A stretch of 37,624 bases of DNA from contig NZ_ATVT01000023.1 of assembly GCF_000420865.1 (NCBI RefSeq), positions 1 through 37,624 on the forward strand. The letters are read 5' to 3'. The first letter of the stretch is position 1, and each line of letters begins with the position of its first letter. The DNA is from Butyrivibrio sp. XPD2006. GTDB taxonomy: Bacteria > Bacillota > Clostridia > Lachnospirales > Lachnospiraceae. Both the position numbers and the translations under genes were made by a program. The notes below the pieces were generated by a model. That model was not told the origin of the DNA. It searched no databases and saw only the letters and a program-made list of their open reading frames with translations. Shown here in pieces: positions 1 to 9,288 of this stretch.

Positions 1-186
1 CATACATATAAAGCGAATTTTTCGGTTGCAGTGCATATGTGTAGATTGTTCTATCGAGGAAAGGCATCATCACCTGATTTGGAAACCATTATATCAAAAA
101 ATCTAGTTCCTATAAGGCCAGATAGACATCGGGAAAGAAAACTAACTGGCAAGATATATCATAGTTTCCTATACAGAGTAGCATAA
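1..186 (+). pseudogene. C-terminal end of a DDE-type transposase (truncated by window edge)
   Basis: Frame 1 is open from base 1 to a TAA at 184-186 and encodes about 61 residues. The end reads like the tail of IS4-like DDE transposases of Clostridia: a stretch with LVPIRPDRHRERKL followed by a terminal SFLYRVA. The start lies outside the window, so whether the gene is intact cannot be judged. Family assignment rests on remembered similarity of the tail only. No inverted repeat that could mark the element end was found between 187 and 245. Confidence 0.45.
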
Positions 187-245
187 AAACAATAAGCTGC
201 ATAATTTTATTTTGGCGGAGAAAATCCGTCTATTTGCTATGCCCT

Positions 246-291
246 AAAAAGAAGAAACTGAGGATGAAGAGTAAAATACTTCATCCTCAGT
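246..291 (-). terminator. Rho-independent terminator of the small minus-strand gene
   Basis: A perfect 13-bp stem (257-269 with 279-291) has a 9-nt loop. Read on the minus strand it is followed by a T-rich tract (complement of 246-256). It lies about 70 bp beyond the stop codon of the 362-760 gene, so it most likely ends that transcript. It could also stop transcription entering from the transposase remnant, although the plus-strand side lacks a clean T run. Confidence 0.8.
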
Positions 292-361
292 CTGTTGCCA
301 TTTTTGTATTGTCATACTAACTTAATGACATTGGACTTAACGTCTCCTCTTTATGTTTGGT

Positions 362-760
362 TTAAACAGTGGTGTCCAGATTTGTTCCGGCAGCTGCTTC
401 AGATGCGGCCGGCTGCGAATTTTCTTCTTCTTTCAGCTTCTTAAGAAGCTCTGACTTGGTATAGGTTCCTGAGTTCTTGATGCTGCTGAAATGGTTGTCC
501 AGGAAATTTGACTTGGAGGTCGAACTTTTCTTGGAGCTTGCAGCTGTGGTAGCACTTGAAGAAGAGTCAGCAGCTGTGGTTGTAGAACCTGTCTCCTGAT
601 ATGCTTTCAGAGCAGATTTGTTACCGACTTTTTTGACATATGATTTCATAAGAGAGCCATAAGCACCGCTCTTTATCTGGTTATAGTCACCGTAGAGACT
701 GCTCATGCTGCTGTTGAGATCAAACTTGCCGTTTAAACTGCTGAAAAAGTTTGTGCTCAC
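362..760 (-). CDS. Small Ser/Ala-rich protein of unknown function
   Basis: Encodes 132 residues from a GTG start at 760, chosen because GGAGG (complement of 769-773) lies 8 nt upstream; a longer start at 769 would fall inside that site. The N-terminal half contains SSLYGDYNQIKSGAYGSL, a pattern I recall from small uncharacterised proteins of Lachnospiraceae. The middle is low complexity (Ser, Ala, Thr, Lys) and probably disordered. The C-terminal part is charged (KLKEEE), then Ala-rich. There is no signal peptide or membrane segment. The gene stands alone with its own terminator and no functional neighbour. Function unknown. Confidence 0.65.
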   Translation of the reverse strand: MSTNFFSSLNGKFDLNSSMSSLYGDYNQIKSGAYGSLMKSYVKKVGNKSALKAYQETGSTTTAADSSSSATTAASSKKSSTSKSNFLDNHFSSIKNSGTYTKSELLKKLKEEENSQPAASEAAAGTNLDTTV

Positions 761-783
761 TATAATCACCTCCTTGATGAAGT

Positions 784-823
784 GTTTGCCAGTAAGGCAA
801 ACGCCGCGCCATCCGTGTCACGG
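784..823 (-). promoter_or_regulatory. Hairpin-rich 5' leader of the 362-760 gene
   Basis: Two short hairpins lie between the probable promoter region and the ribosome-binding site of the minus-strand gene: GTTTGCC/GGCAAAC (784-790 with 796-802, loop AGTAA) and CCGT/ACGG (813-816 with 820-823). I compared it by eye with c-di-GMP (GEMM), preQ1 and T-box leaders and found no match, so it is recorded only as a structured leader. Confidence 0.3.
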
Positions 824-898
824 CATAAACATAATATCTTACGATTATTATGCATTAGAGCAAATCCAAATGCAATTTAGTAAGTATTAAAAGAGTAT

Positions 899-926
899 AA
901 ACTATTTATATGAAACTATTTGTATA
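899..926. repeat. Imperfect 14-bp tandem direct repeat upstream of the MATE gene
   Basis: Positions 899-912 (AAACTATTTATATG) and 913-926 (AAACTATTTGTATA) are adjacent direct repeats with 11 of 14 bases equal. They lie 64 bp before the MATE start. Tandem sites in this position could bind a regulator, but the AT-rich composition makes chance possible. Confidence 0.4.
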
Positions 927-989
927 AACATCTTAAAAGTAGTAGAATTTCTTGGCTGAATAAATGATTATTAGAGGATATATTAAGTA

Positions 990-2309
990 ATGACAGAAGG
1001 TTCAATAACCAAAAAACTTATAAGCTTTGCAATACCGCTGTTTTTCGGACAGCTCCTGCAGCAGACCTACAATGTGGTGGATTCTGTTGTTGTTGGTAAT
1101 GTTTTGGGAAAAGAGGCACTTGCAGCAGTCAGTACGACCGGAAGTCTTATCTTTTTGATGGTTGGATTTATAAACGGACTGTTTATGGGAAACAATGTTA
1201 TCGTCGGTAAAAGATACGGCGCCAAAGACTATGAAGGTGTTTCGATTGCAGTCCATACAGGTATAACATTTGCGCTGATCATGGGAGTTGTTCTGACTGT
1301 TGGCGGATATTTTATAACTCCGCAACTGTTAAAGCTCATGGGCACTCCGGAAGATGTTCTTCCCAATTCGATTACATATTTTAAGATATTTTTCCTTGGG
1401 GGCCTTGGAAATGTTATTTATAATGCGTGTTGCGGTGTTTTCCAGGCAATGGGGGATTCCAAGAGACCTCTCTATTACCTTATGGCCAGTACCTGCATAA
1501 ATACAGTGCTTGATATTCTGTTTGTGAAATTCCTTGGATTTGGTATAGGAGGCGCAGCAGGAGCTACCATAATCGCACAGTTTGTCAGTGCATTTCTGGC
1601 ATTTTCCAAGCTTACCAAAGTTGATGGCCCCCACAGGATATATATTTCCAAATTGGCAATGGATAAAGAAACCATTGCAAAAGAGCTTAAGATCGGTTTT
1701 CCTACCGGAATACAGAACAGTGTTATTGCTATCGGAAATGTTGTAGTCCAGTCCAATATCAATGCTTTTGGAGCAGTGGCTATGGCCGGATGCGGAAGCT
1801 ATTTTAAGCTTGAGGGATTTGTCTTTTTACCGATTGTATGTATGACGATGGCGCTGACTACATTTGTAAGTCAGAATCTCGGAGCCGGCAATTATGACAG
1901 GGTCAGGAAGGGCTCGGTTATCGGAACTCTGATAAGCGCAGGTGCAGCGGAGGTTATTGGTGTTATAACCATTGTCTTTGCTCCTATACTTCTCAGAATG
2001 TTTTCAAATGATCCGGAGGTTCTTGCAATAGGAGCTTCTCAGGCCAGGACCGAGAGCCTCTTTTATTTTCTGCTGGCCACGAGCCATGCACTGGCAGGCA
2101 TATACAGAGGGGCAGGCAAGACTACGGTCCCTATGCTGGTAATGCTCTCAAGCTGGTGCCTTCTCAGAATAACCTATATTACTGTTACAGTAAGATTCAT
2201 CCCTGTTGTGAACGTTATTTTCTGGGCTTATCCTCTGACATGGTCGGTTAGTACGATAATATTTATTATTTATTACTTCAAAGCAAACTGGATGAGGCAA
2301 GAAAAATAA
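990..2309 (+). CDS. MATE-family multidrug/Na+ antiporter
   Basis: Encodes 439 residues, the usual MATE length, with about 12 hydrophobic segments. The N-terminus carries the family pattern of a first helix with PLFFGQLLQQTYNVVDSVVVG and then LGKEALAAVSTTGS; the second half repeats it (IGFPTGIQNSVIAIGNVVVQ). Proteins of this type export cationic drugs or metabolites in exchange for Na+ or H+ across the cytoplasmic membrane; the substrate here cannot be predicted. The ATG at 990 is preceded only by a weak purine stretch. The gene precedes groES but is separated from it by a promoter and CIRCE operator, so the two are independent units. Confidence 0.93.
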   Translation: MTEGSITKKLISFAIPLFFGQLLQQTYNVVDSVVVGNVLGKEALAAVSTTGSLIFLMVGFINGLFMGNNVIVGKRYGAKDYEGVSIAVHTGITFALIMGVVLTVGGYFITPQLLKLMGTPEDVLPNSITYFKIFFLGGLGNVIYNACCGVFQAMGDSKRPLYYLMASTCINTVLDILFVKFLGFGIGGAAGATIIAQFVSAFLAFSKLTKVDGPHRIYISKLAMDKETIAKELKIGFPTGIQNSVIAIGNVVVQSNINAFGAVAMAGCGSYFKLEGFVFLPIVCMTMALTTFVSQNLGAGNYDRVRKGSVIGTLISAGAAEVIGVITIVFAPILLRMFSNDPEVLAIGASQARTESLFYFLLATSHALAGIYRGAGKTTVPMLVMLSSWCLLRITYITVTVRFIPVVNVIFWAYPLTWSVSTIIFIIYYFKANWMRQEK

Positions 2310-2318
2310 TAAATATAC

Positions 2319-2347
2319 TTGAATGACAGAATAAAAGGTGCTAATAT
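2319..2347 (+). promoter_or_regulatory. Sigma-A promoter of groESL
   Basis: TTGAAT (2319-2324), a 17-bp spacer and TAATAT (2342-2347) form a good vegetative promoter. The predicted transcription start is near 2354, so the CIRCE element lies within the first bases of the transcript, the usual arrangement for HrcA repression. Confidence 0.75.
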
Positions 2348-2360
2348 ATGTTCTTGGAGG

Positions 2361-2387
2361 TTAGCACTCAATCAAGCCGAGTGCTAA
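2361..2387. promoter_or_regulatory. CIRCE operator (HrcA binding site)
   Basis: TTAGCACTC (2361-2369), nine spacer bases and GAGTGCTAA (2379-2387) match the CIRCE consensus perfectly. HrcA binds this element and represses groESL and dnaK operons until heat or misfolded protein occupies GroEL. The hrcA gene is not in the window. Confidence 0.97.
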
Positions 2388-2435
2388 CAAAGCAAAATCG
2401 TAAATTCATAAGATTACATAAAGGAGGCGTTTGTA

Positions 2436-4369
<1,934 letters not shown>

Positions 4370-4379
4370 GCGATAACGA

Positions 4380-4534
4380 GCCAAACTCATCAGGAAATAT
4401 AAGGTAATGACTCCGTAAGGAGTTTCACAATAAAAAGACACATGGTCTCAAGTTTACTTGAAAGACCATGTGTCTTTTTTTGTGAAGTAGTCGCTTAGGC
4501 GACGTATTGCCATATATTTCCTGATGAGCTTGGC
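4380..4534. repeat. Large compound inverted repeat enclosing the groEL terminator
   Basis: Arms at 4380-4408 and 4506-4534 are reverse complements at 26 of 29 positions (shared core CTCATCAGGAAATAT). Inside lie three perfect hairpins: ACTCC/GGAGT (4410-4423), the groEL terminator (4432-4480) and GTCGC/GCGAC (4489-4502). The whole could fold as a four-way, cloverleaf-like RNA, or represent a small palindromic mobile element that inserted after groEL. No coding capacity is evident. Confidence 0.7.
4432..4480. terminator. Strong terminator after groEL
   Basis: A 17-bp stem (4432-4448 with 4463-4479) starts with an A run and ends with a T run, so it should work in both directions. The loop contains a small CAAG/CTTG stem. 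It closes the groESL operon and insulates it from the downstream permease gene. Confidence 0.9.
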
Positions 4535-4545
4535 GACAACGGACG

Positions 4546-4574
4546 ACAGGGAAATCACGAAGTGATTTCCCTGT
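4546..4574. repeat. Perfect 13-bp hairpin with GAA loop
   Basis: ACAGGGAAATCAC (4546-4558), a GAA triloop and GTGATTTCCCTGT (4562-4574) form a perfect palindrome about 55 bp upstream of the permease start. It has no clear T run, so it may be a weak terminator, part of the adjacent palindromic element or an operator-like site. Confidence 0.6.
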
Positions 4575-4629
4575 ATGTTTTGCTGAATCTGTTTTCAAAA
4601 GTACGATATAATGATAATGGAGGTGTATT

Positions 4630-7029
4630 ATGGAGATAATTGCTGAGTACATTAAAAGTGCTATTAAGCAGCTTATTGGTAATAAGACACGTACATTGAT
4701 GACCATGCTCGGAATAGTTATCGGTATTGCGTCAGTAATTATCGTTATAGCACTAGGCAACGGAATGAGTGATTATATAACTACTCAGCTTAATAATACA
4801 TTGACCAGCTCCGGCAATATAGCCATAGATCCGTTGAAGACAACTGAAAGAATTACACAGGAAGATATGGATGATGTTAAAGAAAAGATATCTGAACTGA
4901 ATGGAATCAGTCCGGTGTATTCAGAGTCTGAACGAACTGTTAAGATAGCCACCTCAAGGGGGACATTTCTTTCAACATTGATTGCCAGATCTGAAGGCGG
5001 TCTTTATGCCAAGGGAAGAGAAATGGCAGCCGGAACATATTTTTCCAGGCAACAGGTTGACACACTTGAAAGAGTTTGTGTAATGATGGACACGGATGCT
5101 GATAAAATATTTGGCACAAGAAATTGTATCGGTATGCCGATTGAAATATTGGTCGGAAGCAAAAGCGCAGAATATACTGTTATTGGCCTTAGGCAAAGTG
5201 ACCACTCATTTTTGGATATGTTCAATGACACTAACAGGGATTTCTATGCGTCTATAGAGATACCGTATACTTCTTATGGAAACGATTTTGATGTTAACGT
5301 TGATTCCATGACTTTGGTGGAAGTATATGCCGATGGACAGGTATTGAATGATGTGACCAAAAAAGCATATCAAATAATAGCCAGAAATCATGATCTGGCA
5401 GGGAGTAACGCAATATCTTCAAGGATTACCGAAGGTCTTGCGGATATGTTTGGTAGTATTATCAGAAATGCCAGATATTTTATGATACTTGTTGCGATTG
5501 TATCTCTTGTAGTCGGCGGCATCGGTATTATGAACATTATGCTGGTCTCGGTTACGGAAAGAACCAGAGAAATCGGTATCCGTAAATCTATCGGAGCCAG
5601 AACCACAGCAGTTATGGCCCAGTTTTTGGCGGAATCTGCTTTTCTTTCTTTTATTGGCGGCGTTTTAGGAATTATTATTGGAATTATCATTTCCGCAATC
5701 GGTTGCCGGATTCTCTCATTTGAACTTAGACTATCGCCTGCGGAAGTATTGCTTGCAGGATTTTTCTCTATCATTTTAGGCCTTTTTTTTGGACTTTATC
5801 CAGCCAGAAAAGCTGCCGGAATGAAACCTATTGATGCGCTTAGGAACATTCTGACAGATGGGAAAAATACAAGAGTCAGAAATATTCTTACTATGTTGGG
5901 CATTATCATAGGAATAATGTCAGTTCTTTTAATCCTTGTCATTAGCGATGGGTATGAGGAGCAAATGAAGCTTGATCTTAATAAAAAAGCTTCTTCCATC
6001 ATAATAAAAGTTGATCCCACGAAAACTGAAAAGTTTATCACAAGAAATTTGCTGTCTCGTCTTTCAGAACACTACAACGGTCAAATATACGGAATAGATC
6101 TTGTTGATACAATTTCTGCGGATGGTCAGTCTGTAAGTTATAGGGGACAAGAGGTGACTGTTAATCTTTTTGGCGACGGCAATGCCATATTGCAGGAAAA
6201 TGCCATGACTTTGCTAAAGGGGAGATTTTATGATTTTGATGAATTGATAAATGGCGATTATGTTTGTGTAATACCTGAAAATGTTGCAACTAAAATCTTT
6301 GGGTATAGCGATATTTTGGGAAAGCAGCTTACTATATCGGTGAAAAATAAAAGCCATGATTTTACTGTAATAGGTATTATTGCTACCTCTGATTGGGATA
6401 TTTCGCAGGAAAACAAAAATATATACGAATGTTATATTCCTTTTATAACTGCCTGTGACGTACTGGAGATAGAACCTGACGAAAAACTGACAGATGTTAA
6501 ACTTATTGTAGATCATGATCATGTGGAGAGTGCTCTTAGAGGACTTGCATCTTTAGTTGAAAACATGCTTGATATTAGAGGCCTGGGAGCTGTAAGAGTA
6601 AGTAGAGAAGATACTATGAGCGGATATGATCGCATAATGAGCATGATTAAATATGTTGGAGCTATAATAGCAGCTATTTCTATTATTGTAGGTGGTATCG
6701 GTGTAATGAATATCATGACTGTAACTGTGGAAGAGAGGACAAGAGAAATTGGAATCAGGAAATCTATTGGAGCAAGGACGAGCTATATAATGTTTCAGTT
6801 TCTGGCTGAAACTGCAAAGCTTACTTTGGCGGGAGGATTTATCGGCGTTGTTTTGGGGCTCGCATTATCCTTTAGTGTATGCAGATTTATTGGTTTTCCG
6901 TTTGTGGTTAATCCACTGGCAGTAGTACTTGTGGCAGGACTGTCTGTGTTTGTAGGAGTTTTTTTTGGAATTGCGCCTGCTTACAAAGCTTCTAAACTAA
7001 AGCCTATAGATGCCCTTAGAGCAGAATAG
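4630..7029 (+). CDS. Tandem-duplicated MacB/FtsX-type ABC permease
   Basis: Encodes 799 residues from an ATG at 4630 with GGAGG 6 bp upstream. The protein is two complete MacB-like permease units joined head to tail. Each has an N-terminal helix after TLMTMLGIVIGI or NILTMLGIIIGI, a large extracytoplasmic domain, and a three-helix C-terminal FtsX block with TREIGIRKSIGART (about residues 312-325 and 704-717, a 392-residue period). The expected ATPase partner (MacB/LolD type) is not adjacent. Such permeases work in export, envelope stress or antimicrobial-peptide resistance. Its position directly before a peptide biosynthesis locus suggests a possible immunity or export role, but promoter-like sequence at 7073 separates them, so the link is inference. 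Confidence 0.85.
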   Translation: MEIIAEYIKSAIKQLIGNKTRTLMTMLGIVIGIASVIIVIALGNGMSDYITTQLNNTLTSSGNIAIDPLKTTERITQEDMDDVKEKISELNGISPVYSESERTVKIATSRGTFLSTLIARSEGGLYAKGREMAAGTYFSRQQVDTLERVCVMMDTDADKIFGTRNCIGMPIEILVGSKSAEYTVIGLRQSDHSFLDMFNDTNRDFYASIEIPYTSYGNDFDVNVDSMTLVEVYADGQVLNDVTKKAYQIIARNHDLAGSNAISSRITEGLADMFGSIIRNARYFMILVAIVSLVVGGIGIMNIMLVSVTERTREIGIRKSIGARTTAVMAQFLAESAFLSFIGGVLGIIIGIIISAIGCRILSFELRLSPAEVLLAGFFSIILGLFFGLYPARKAAGMKPIDALRNILTDGKNTRVRNILTMLGIIIGIMSVLLILVISDGYEEQMKLDLNKKASSIIIKVDPTKTEKFITRNLLSRLSEHYNGQIYGIDLVDTISADGQSVSYRGQEVTVNLFGDGNAILQENAMTLLKGRFYDFDELINGDYVCVIPENVATKIFGYSDILGKQLTISVKNKSHDFTVIGIIATSDWDISQENKNIYECYIPFITACDVLEIEPDEKLTDVKLIVDHDHVESALRGLASLVENMLDIRGLGAVRVSREDTMSGYDRIMSMIKYVGAIIAAISIIVGGIGVMNIMTVTVEERTREIGIRKSIGARTSYIMFQFLAETAKLTLAGGFIGVVLGLALSFSVCRFIGFPFVVNPLAVVLVAGLSVFVGVFFGIAPAYKASKLKPIDALRAE

Positions 7030-7072
7030 TGTAATGCATATTATTAAAAACTGATTAAAAAAAGTAAAAATA

Positions 7073-7101
7073 TTGACTATAAAAAATATGATATATTAAA
7101 A
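7073..7101 (+). promoter_or_regulatory. Probable promoter of the RiPP operon
   Basis: TTGACT (7073-7078) is followed by very AT-rich DNA in which TTAAAA (7096-7101, 17-bp spacing) or TATATT (7092-7097, shorter spacing) could be the -10 element. It leaves an untranslated leader of about 70 nt before the first precursor gene. The exact -10 is uncertain. Confidence 0.5.
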
Positions 7102-7176
7102 TGTATTTGTAGTTATATATGCCGTAGTGAAGGTGTATAGAGTAGCAATTGGATGGTTATATCAGGAGGTATTGGA

Positions 7177-7386
7177 ATGAACTTTACTAAAGAACAGATT
7201 GAAAAGGCTTCAAAGTGCAAAAGTGTTGATGAGCTTCTTGAACTCGCAAAAGCTGAAGGAATTGATCTTGCAAGAGCTGAAGCAGAAAAGTATTTTGCTC
7301 AGTTATCAAGCGGTGAGCTTAACCTTGATGACATGACCAGCGTTGCCGGTGGTGCATGTGCCGGAAATGCATGTGCTCAGTGTTGA
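7177..7386 (+). CDS. RiPP precursor A with Nif11-type leader and 10-residue core
   Basis: Encodes 69 residues from ATG 7177, chosen over the longer frame at 7153 because AGGAGGT (7164-7170) lies 6 bp upstream. The leader has the Nif11-like pattern: FTKEQIEKASKCKSVDELL, then AKAEGIDL, AEKYFAQL and an acidic LNLDD, ending in VAGG. Cleavage after GG would release ACAGNACAQC, with Cys at core positions 2, 7 and 10. It is the first gene of the maturation locus, next to a homologous precursor and upstream of a C39-peptidase transporter. The three Cys are plausible substrates for thioether-forming radical SAM enzymes. The product is unknown; a leader role for the first 59 residues is confident, the exact modification is not. 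Confidence 0.88.
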   Translation: MNFTKEQIEKASKCKSVDELLELAKAEGIDLARAEAEKYFAQLSSGELNLDDMTSVAGGACAGNACAQC

Positions 7387-7403
7387 GAAAGTTCAGGTGA
7401 AAT

Positions 7404-7643
7404 ATGGCAGAAATGAAAGTGTCCAAAGAACTTTTTCAGAAATTGGCAGCTTGTAAAAGTGCGCAGGAAGTAATAGATATTTGCAAGGAAAATTCAGTAG
7501 AAGTTTCCCTTGAGGATGCTGAAAAATTTATTGCTCAGCTGTCAAACGAAGAACTCAGCCTTGAGAATGTTGAAAAGATTGCCGGTGGAGAACCTTGTGT
7601 TGGTGCAGTATCTTTCGGATGCGTTGGAATAGGCATAGCTTAA
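7404..7643 (+). CDS. RiPP precursor B with Nif11-type leader and 17-residue core
   Basis: Encodes 79 residues, 17 bp after precursor A. AGGTGA before the ATG at 7404 acts as ribosome-binding site. The leader is clearly homologous to precursor A (KELFQKLAACKSAQEVIDI, AEKFIAQL, ELSLENVEKIAGG), but the part after GG differs: EPCVGAVSFGCVGIGIA, with two Cys eight residues apart and a hydrophobic Gly-rich tail. Conserved leader with divergent core is the hallmark of RiPP precursors that share one set of enzymes. Products A and B may act together as a two-component peptide or separately. Confidence 0.88.
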   Translation: MAEMKVSKELFQKLAACKSAQEVIDICKENSVEVSLEDAEKFIAQLSNEELSLENVEKIAGGEPCVGAVSFGCVGIGIA

Positions 7644-7669
7644 ATTTAATATTGTAAATTATAATTATT

Positions 7670-7714
7670 GAACTCACGTATATCTTTATTGTTAAGGTGT
7701 ATGTGAGTTCTTTA
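7670..7714 (+). terminator. Attenuator hairpin between precursors and maturation genes
   Basis: A 17-bp stem with three G-U pairs (7670-7686 with 7694-7710, 7-nt loop) is followed by TTTAT. The T run is short, so it probably terminates only part of the transcripts and may protect the precursor mRNA 3' end. The result would be many more precursor than enzyme transcripts, a common arrangement in bacteriocin loci. Confidence 0.75.
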
Positions 7715-7743
7715 TAAATAAGGTAATTGTGGGGGACTGTAAA

Positions 7744-9267
7744 ATGGCTTCGGAACATTTAAGCGTGTACAGTATGATTGTGCCTCTTTCAGAAGAATCT
7801 GATGGAGAAATGCTTCTTTCAAACGGAGTATATGGTGCATATGACATTATAACGGCTGATGAGTGGAAATTGATTAAAAGTGAAAATACAGAAGAATTAC
7901 CGGGGGAGACAAGACAGCGGCTTAAAAGGCGTGGACATTTGGTTTGCGAGGATGAAAAAGCTGAAGCAGAAAGCGCAGCCCTCTTATCCAGGTGTTATTT
8001 TCTTCTTCCTTATAGAACTCTTATGGATATAGTAATAATGCCTACCTACAACTGTAACTTCAGGTGCGATTATTGCTATGAGAGAAAACGCCTTGAGAAA
8101 GGCGGAGAATGGCTCGGGCACACGATGAAAAAGGAGGTCATCGATGCTGTTTGGGAACAGATTGACGAGTATATCAGGCAGAATAGAGTTATAAGGCATA
8201 TTTTTTTATATGGGGGAGAACCTCTTTTGGCAAGTAACAGACCGCAGGTTGAAGAAATCATTAATGGTTGTAAAAAACGTGGGATAGAAATGGTCTGTGT
8301 CACCAATGGTTATGATCTTGATAAATACATCGACTTGATAAAGGAGGTTAAATTTGATTTTATTCAGGTTACAGTAGACGGTCCCAAGCAGGTTCATGAC
8401 AAGAGACGAATTCTTGCCGGTGGGCAGGGAAGCTATGACCGTATTATGAAAAATGTTGAACTTGCATTGAAAGCAGGTATAAGGATTCATCTTCGTACCA
8501 ATATTAACAGGTCTAATCTGGATAGTTCCATGGAACTTGTAAATGAGTATAAGGAACGCGGTTTTTTGGATTATCCAAATTTTTATTGGTATTTTAAGGC
8601 CACTATAGGGTGCTTTGAAGATGACCCTGCAAATGCCATAACTGATCTGGAAATGTTTGAAACCATGATAAACAGTGGCATGGACAGAACAGAAGCTATG
8701 CAGCACTGCATGGTGTACTCTCAGGTGCTAAACAGAGTGGGAAGAGCGTTGGAAAGAGAAAGCTACCCTCTGCTTCGTCCGGCAGCTTGTGGCGCTGAAT
8801 CAGATATGCTGGTGGTAGATCCTGACGGACTATTGTACACCTGCTGGGACGTTGTATCCATGGAAGAATATGCAGTTGGATTTACTGACATTGAAGCTAA
8901 ACGTTTCAGATTTGATTTTAGCTATCCAAAGTGGAGAAACAGAACTGCTGACAAAATTACCGACTGTGAGAAATGTCCTGTGATGTTCGTATGTGGCGGA
9001 GGTTGTGCTATCGAAGCAGATCACGAATACGGATCCATAAACAGAGGTTTTTGTGGATCGTTCAAGGAGGCATTTAAAGAGGCTGCATCGTACATATGTG
9101 AGAAAAATTATCAAAAAAACGGAAATAGGGAATTAAGCGGAAGTTGGTATGATCTGATAAGCGGCATTTCTGAATCTGACAGGAAGTTACTCTTTGAAAC
9201 AATGAGTCAGAAAGAATCTCAGGACATCCTTAAGAAATACATGAAAGGATTTGGCAGAATCTTCTAG
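7744..9267 (+). CDS. Radical SAM/SPASM peptide maturase 1
   Basis: Encodes 507 residues. ATG 7744 is preferred because a G-rich site (GGGGG, 7730-7734) lies upstream; the longer GTG start at 7729 would overlap it. Residues 1-90 form an N-terminal domain of the kind that binds leader peptides in such maturases. The radical SAM core starts at C104-x3-C108-x2-C111 (CNFRCDYC), with the GGEP motif at 157-160. The SPASM domain carries C349, C367, C408, C411, C417, C421 and C437, enough for two auxiliary Fe-S clusters. Family members install thioether, C-C or other crosslinks on Cys- or aromatic-containing core peptides. Best guess here is Cys-to-backbone thioether formation in precursor A or B. First enzyme gene after the attenuator. 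Confidence 0.88.
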   Translation: MASEHLSVYSMIVPLSEESDGEMLLSNGVYGAYDIITADEWKLIKSENTEELPGETRQRLKRRGHLVCEDEKAEAESAALLSRCYFLLPYRTLMDIVIMPTYNCNFRCDYCYERKRLEKGGEWLGHTMKKEVIDAVWEQIDEYIRQNRVIRHIFLYGGEPLLASNRPQVEEIINGCKKRGIEMVCVTNGYDLDKYIDLIKEVKFDFIQVTVDGPKQVHDKRRILAGGQGSYDRIMKNVELALKAGIRIHLRTNINRSNLDSSMELVNEYKERGFLDYPNFYWYFKATIGCFEDDPANAITDLEMFETMINSGMDRTEAMQHCMVYSQVLNRVGRALERESYPLLRPAACGAESDMLVVDPDGLLYTCWDVVSMEEYAVGFTDIEAKRFRFDFSYPKWRNRTADKITDCEKCPVMFVCGGGCAIEADHEYGSINRGFCGSFKEAFKEAASYICEKNYQKNGNRELSGSWYDLISGISESDRKLLFETMSQKESQDILKKYMKGFGRIF

Positions 9268-9288
9268 AAGAATAACAGGAGGAGAAGG

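Noticed and set aside
784..823. Possible c-di-GMP (GEMM) riboswitch
   Set aside because: Contains GGCAAAC-like letters but not the GGGACGCAAAGCC receptor half in the right order on either strand.
7177..7643. Reading the two small genes as classical lantibiotic precursors
   Set aside because: No LanB, LanC, LanM or LanKC genes are present and the leaders are of Nif11 type with radical SAM neighbours.
8206..8706. 166-residue antisense open frame over maturase 1
   Set aside because: No family features or RBS, and the plus strand encodes a complete radical SAM enzyme.
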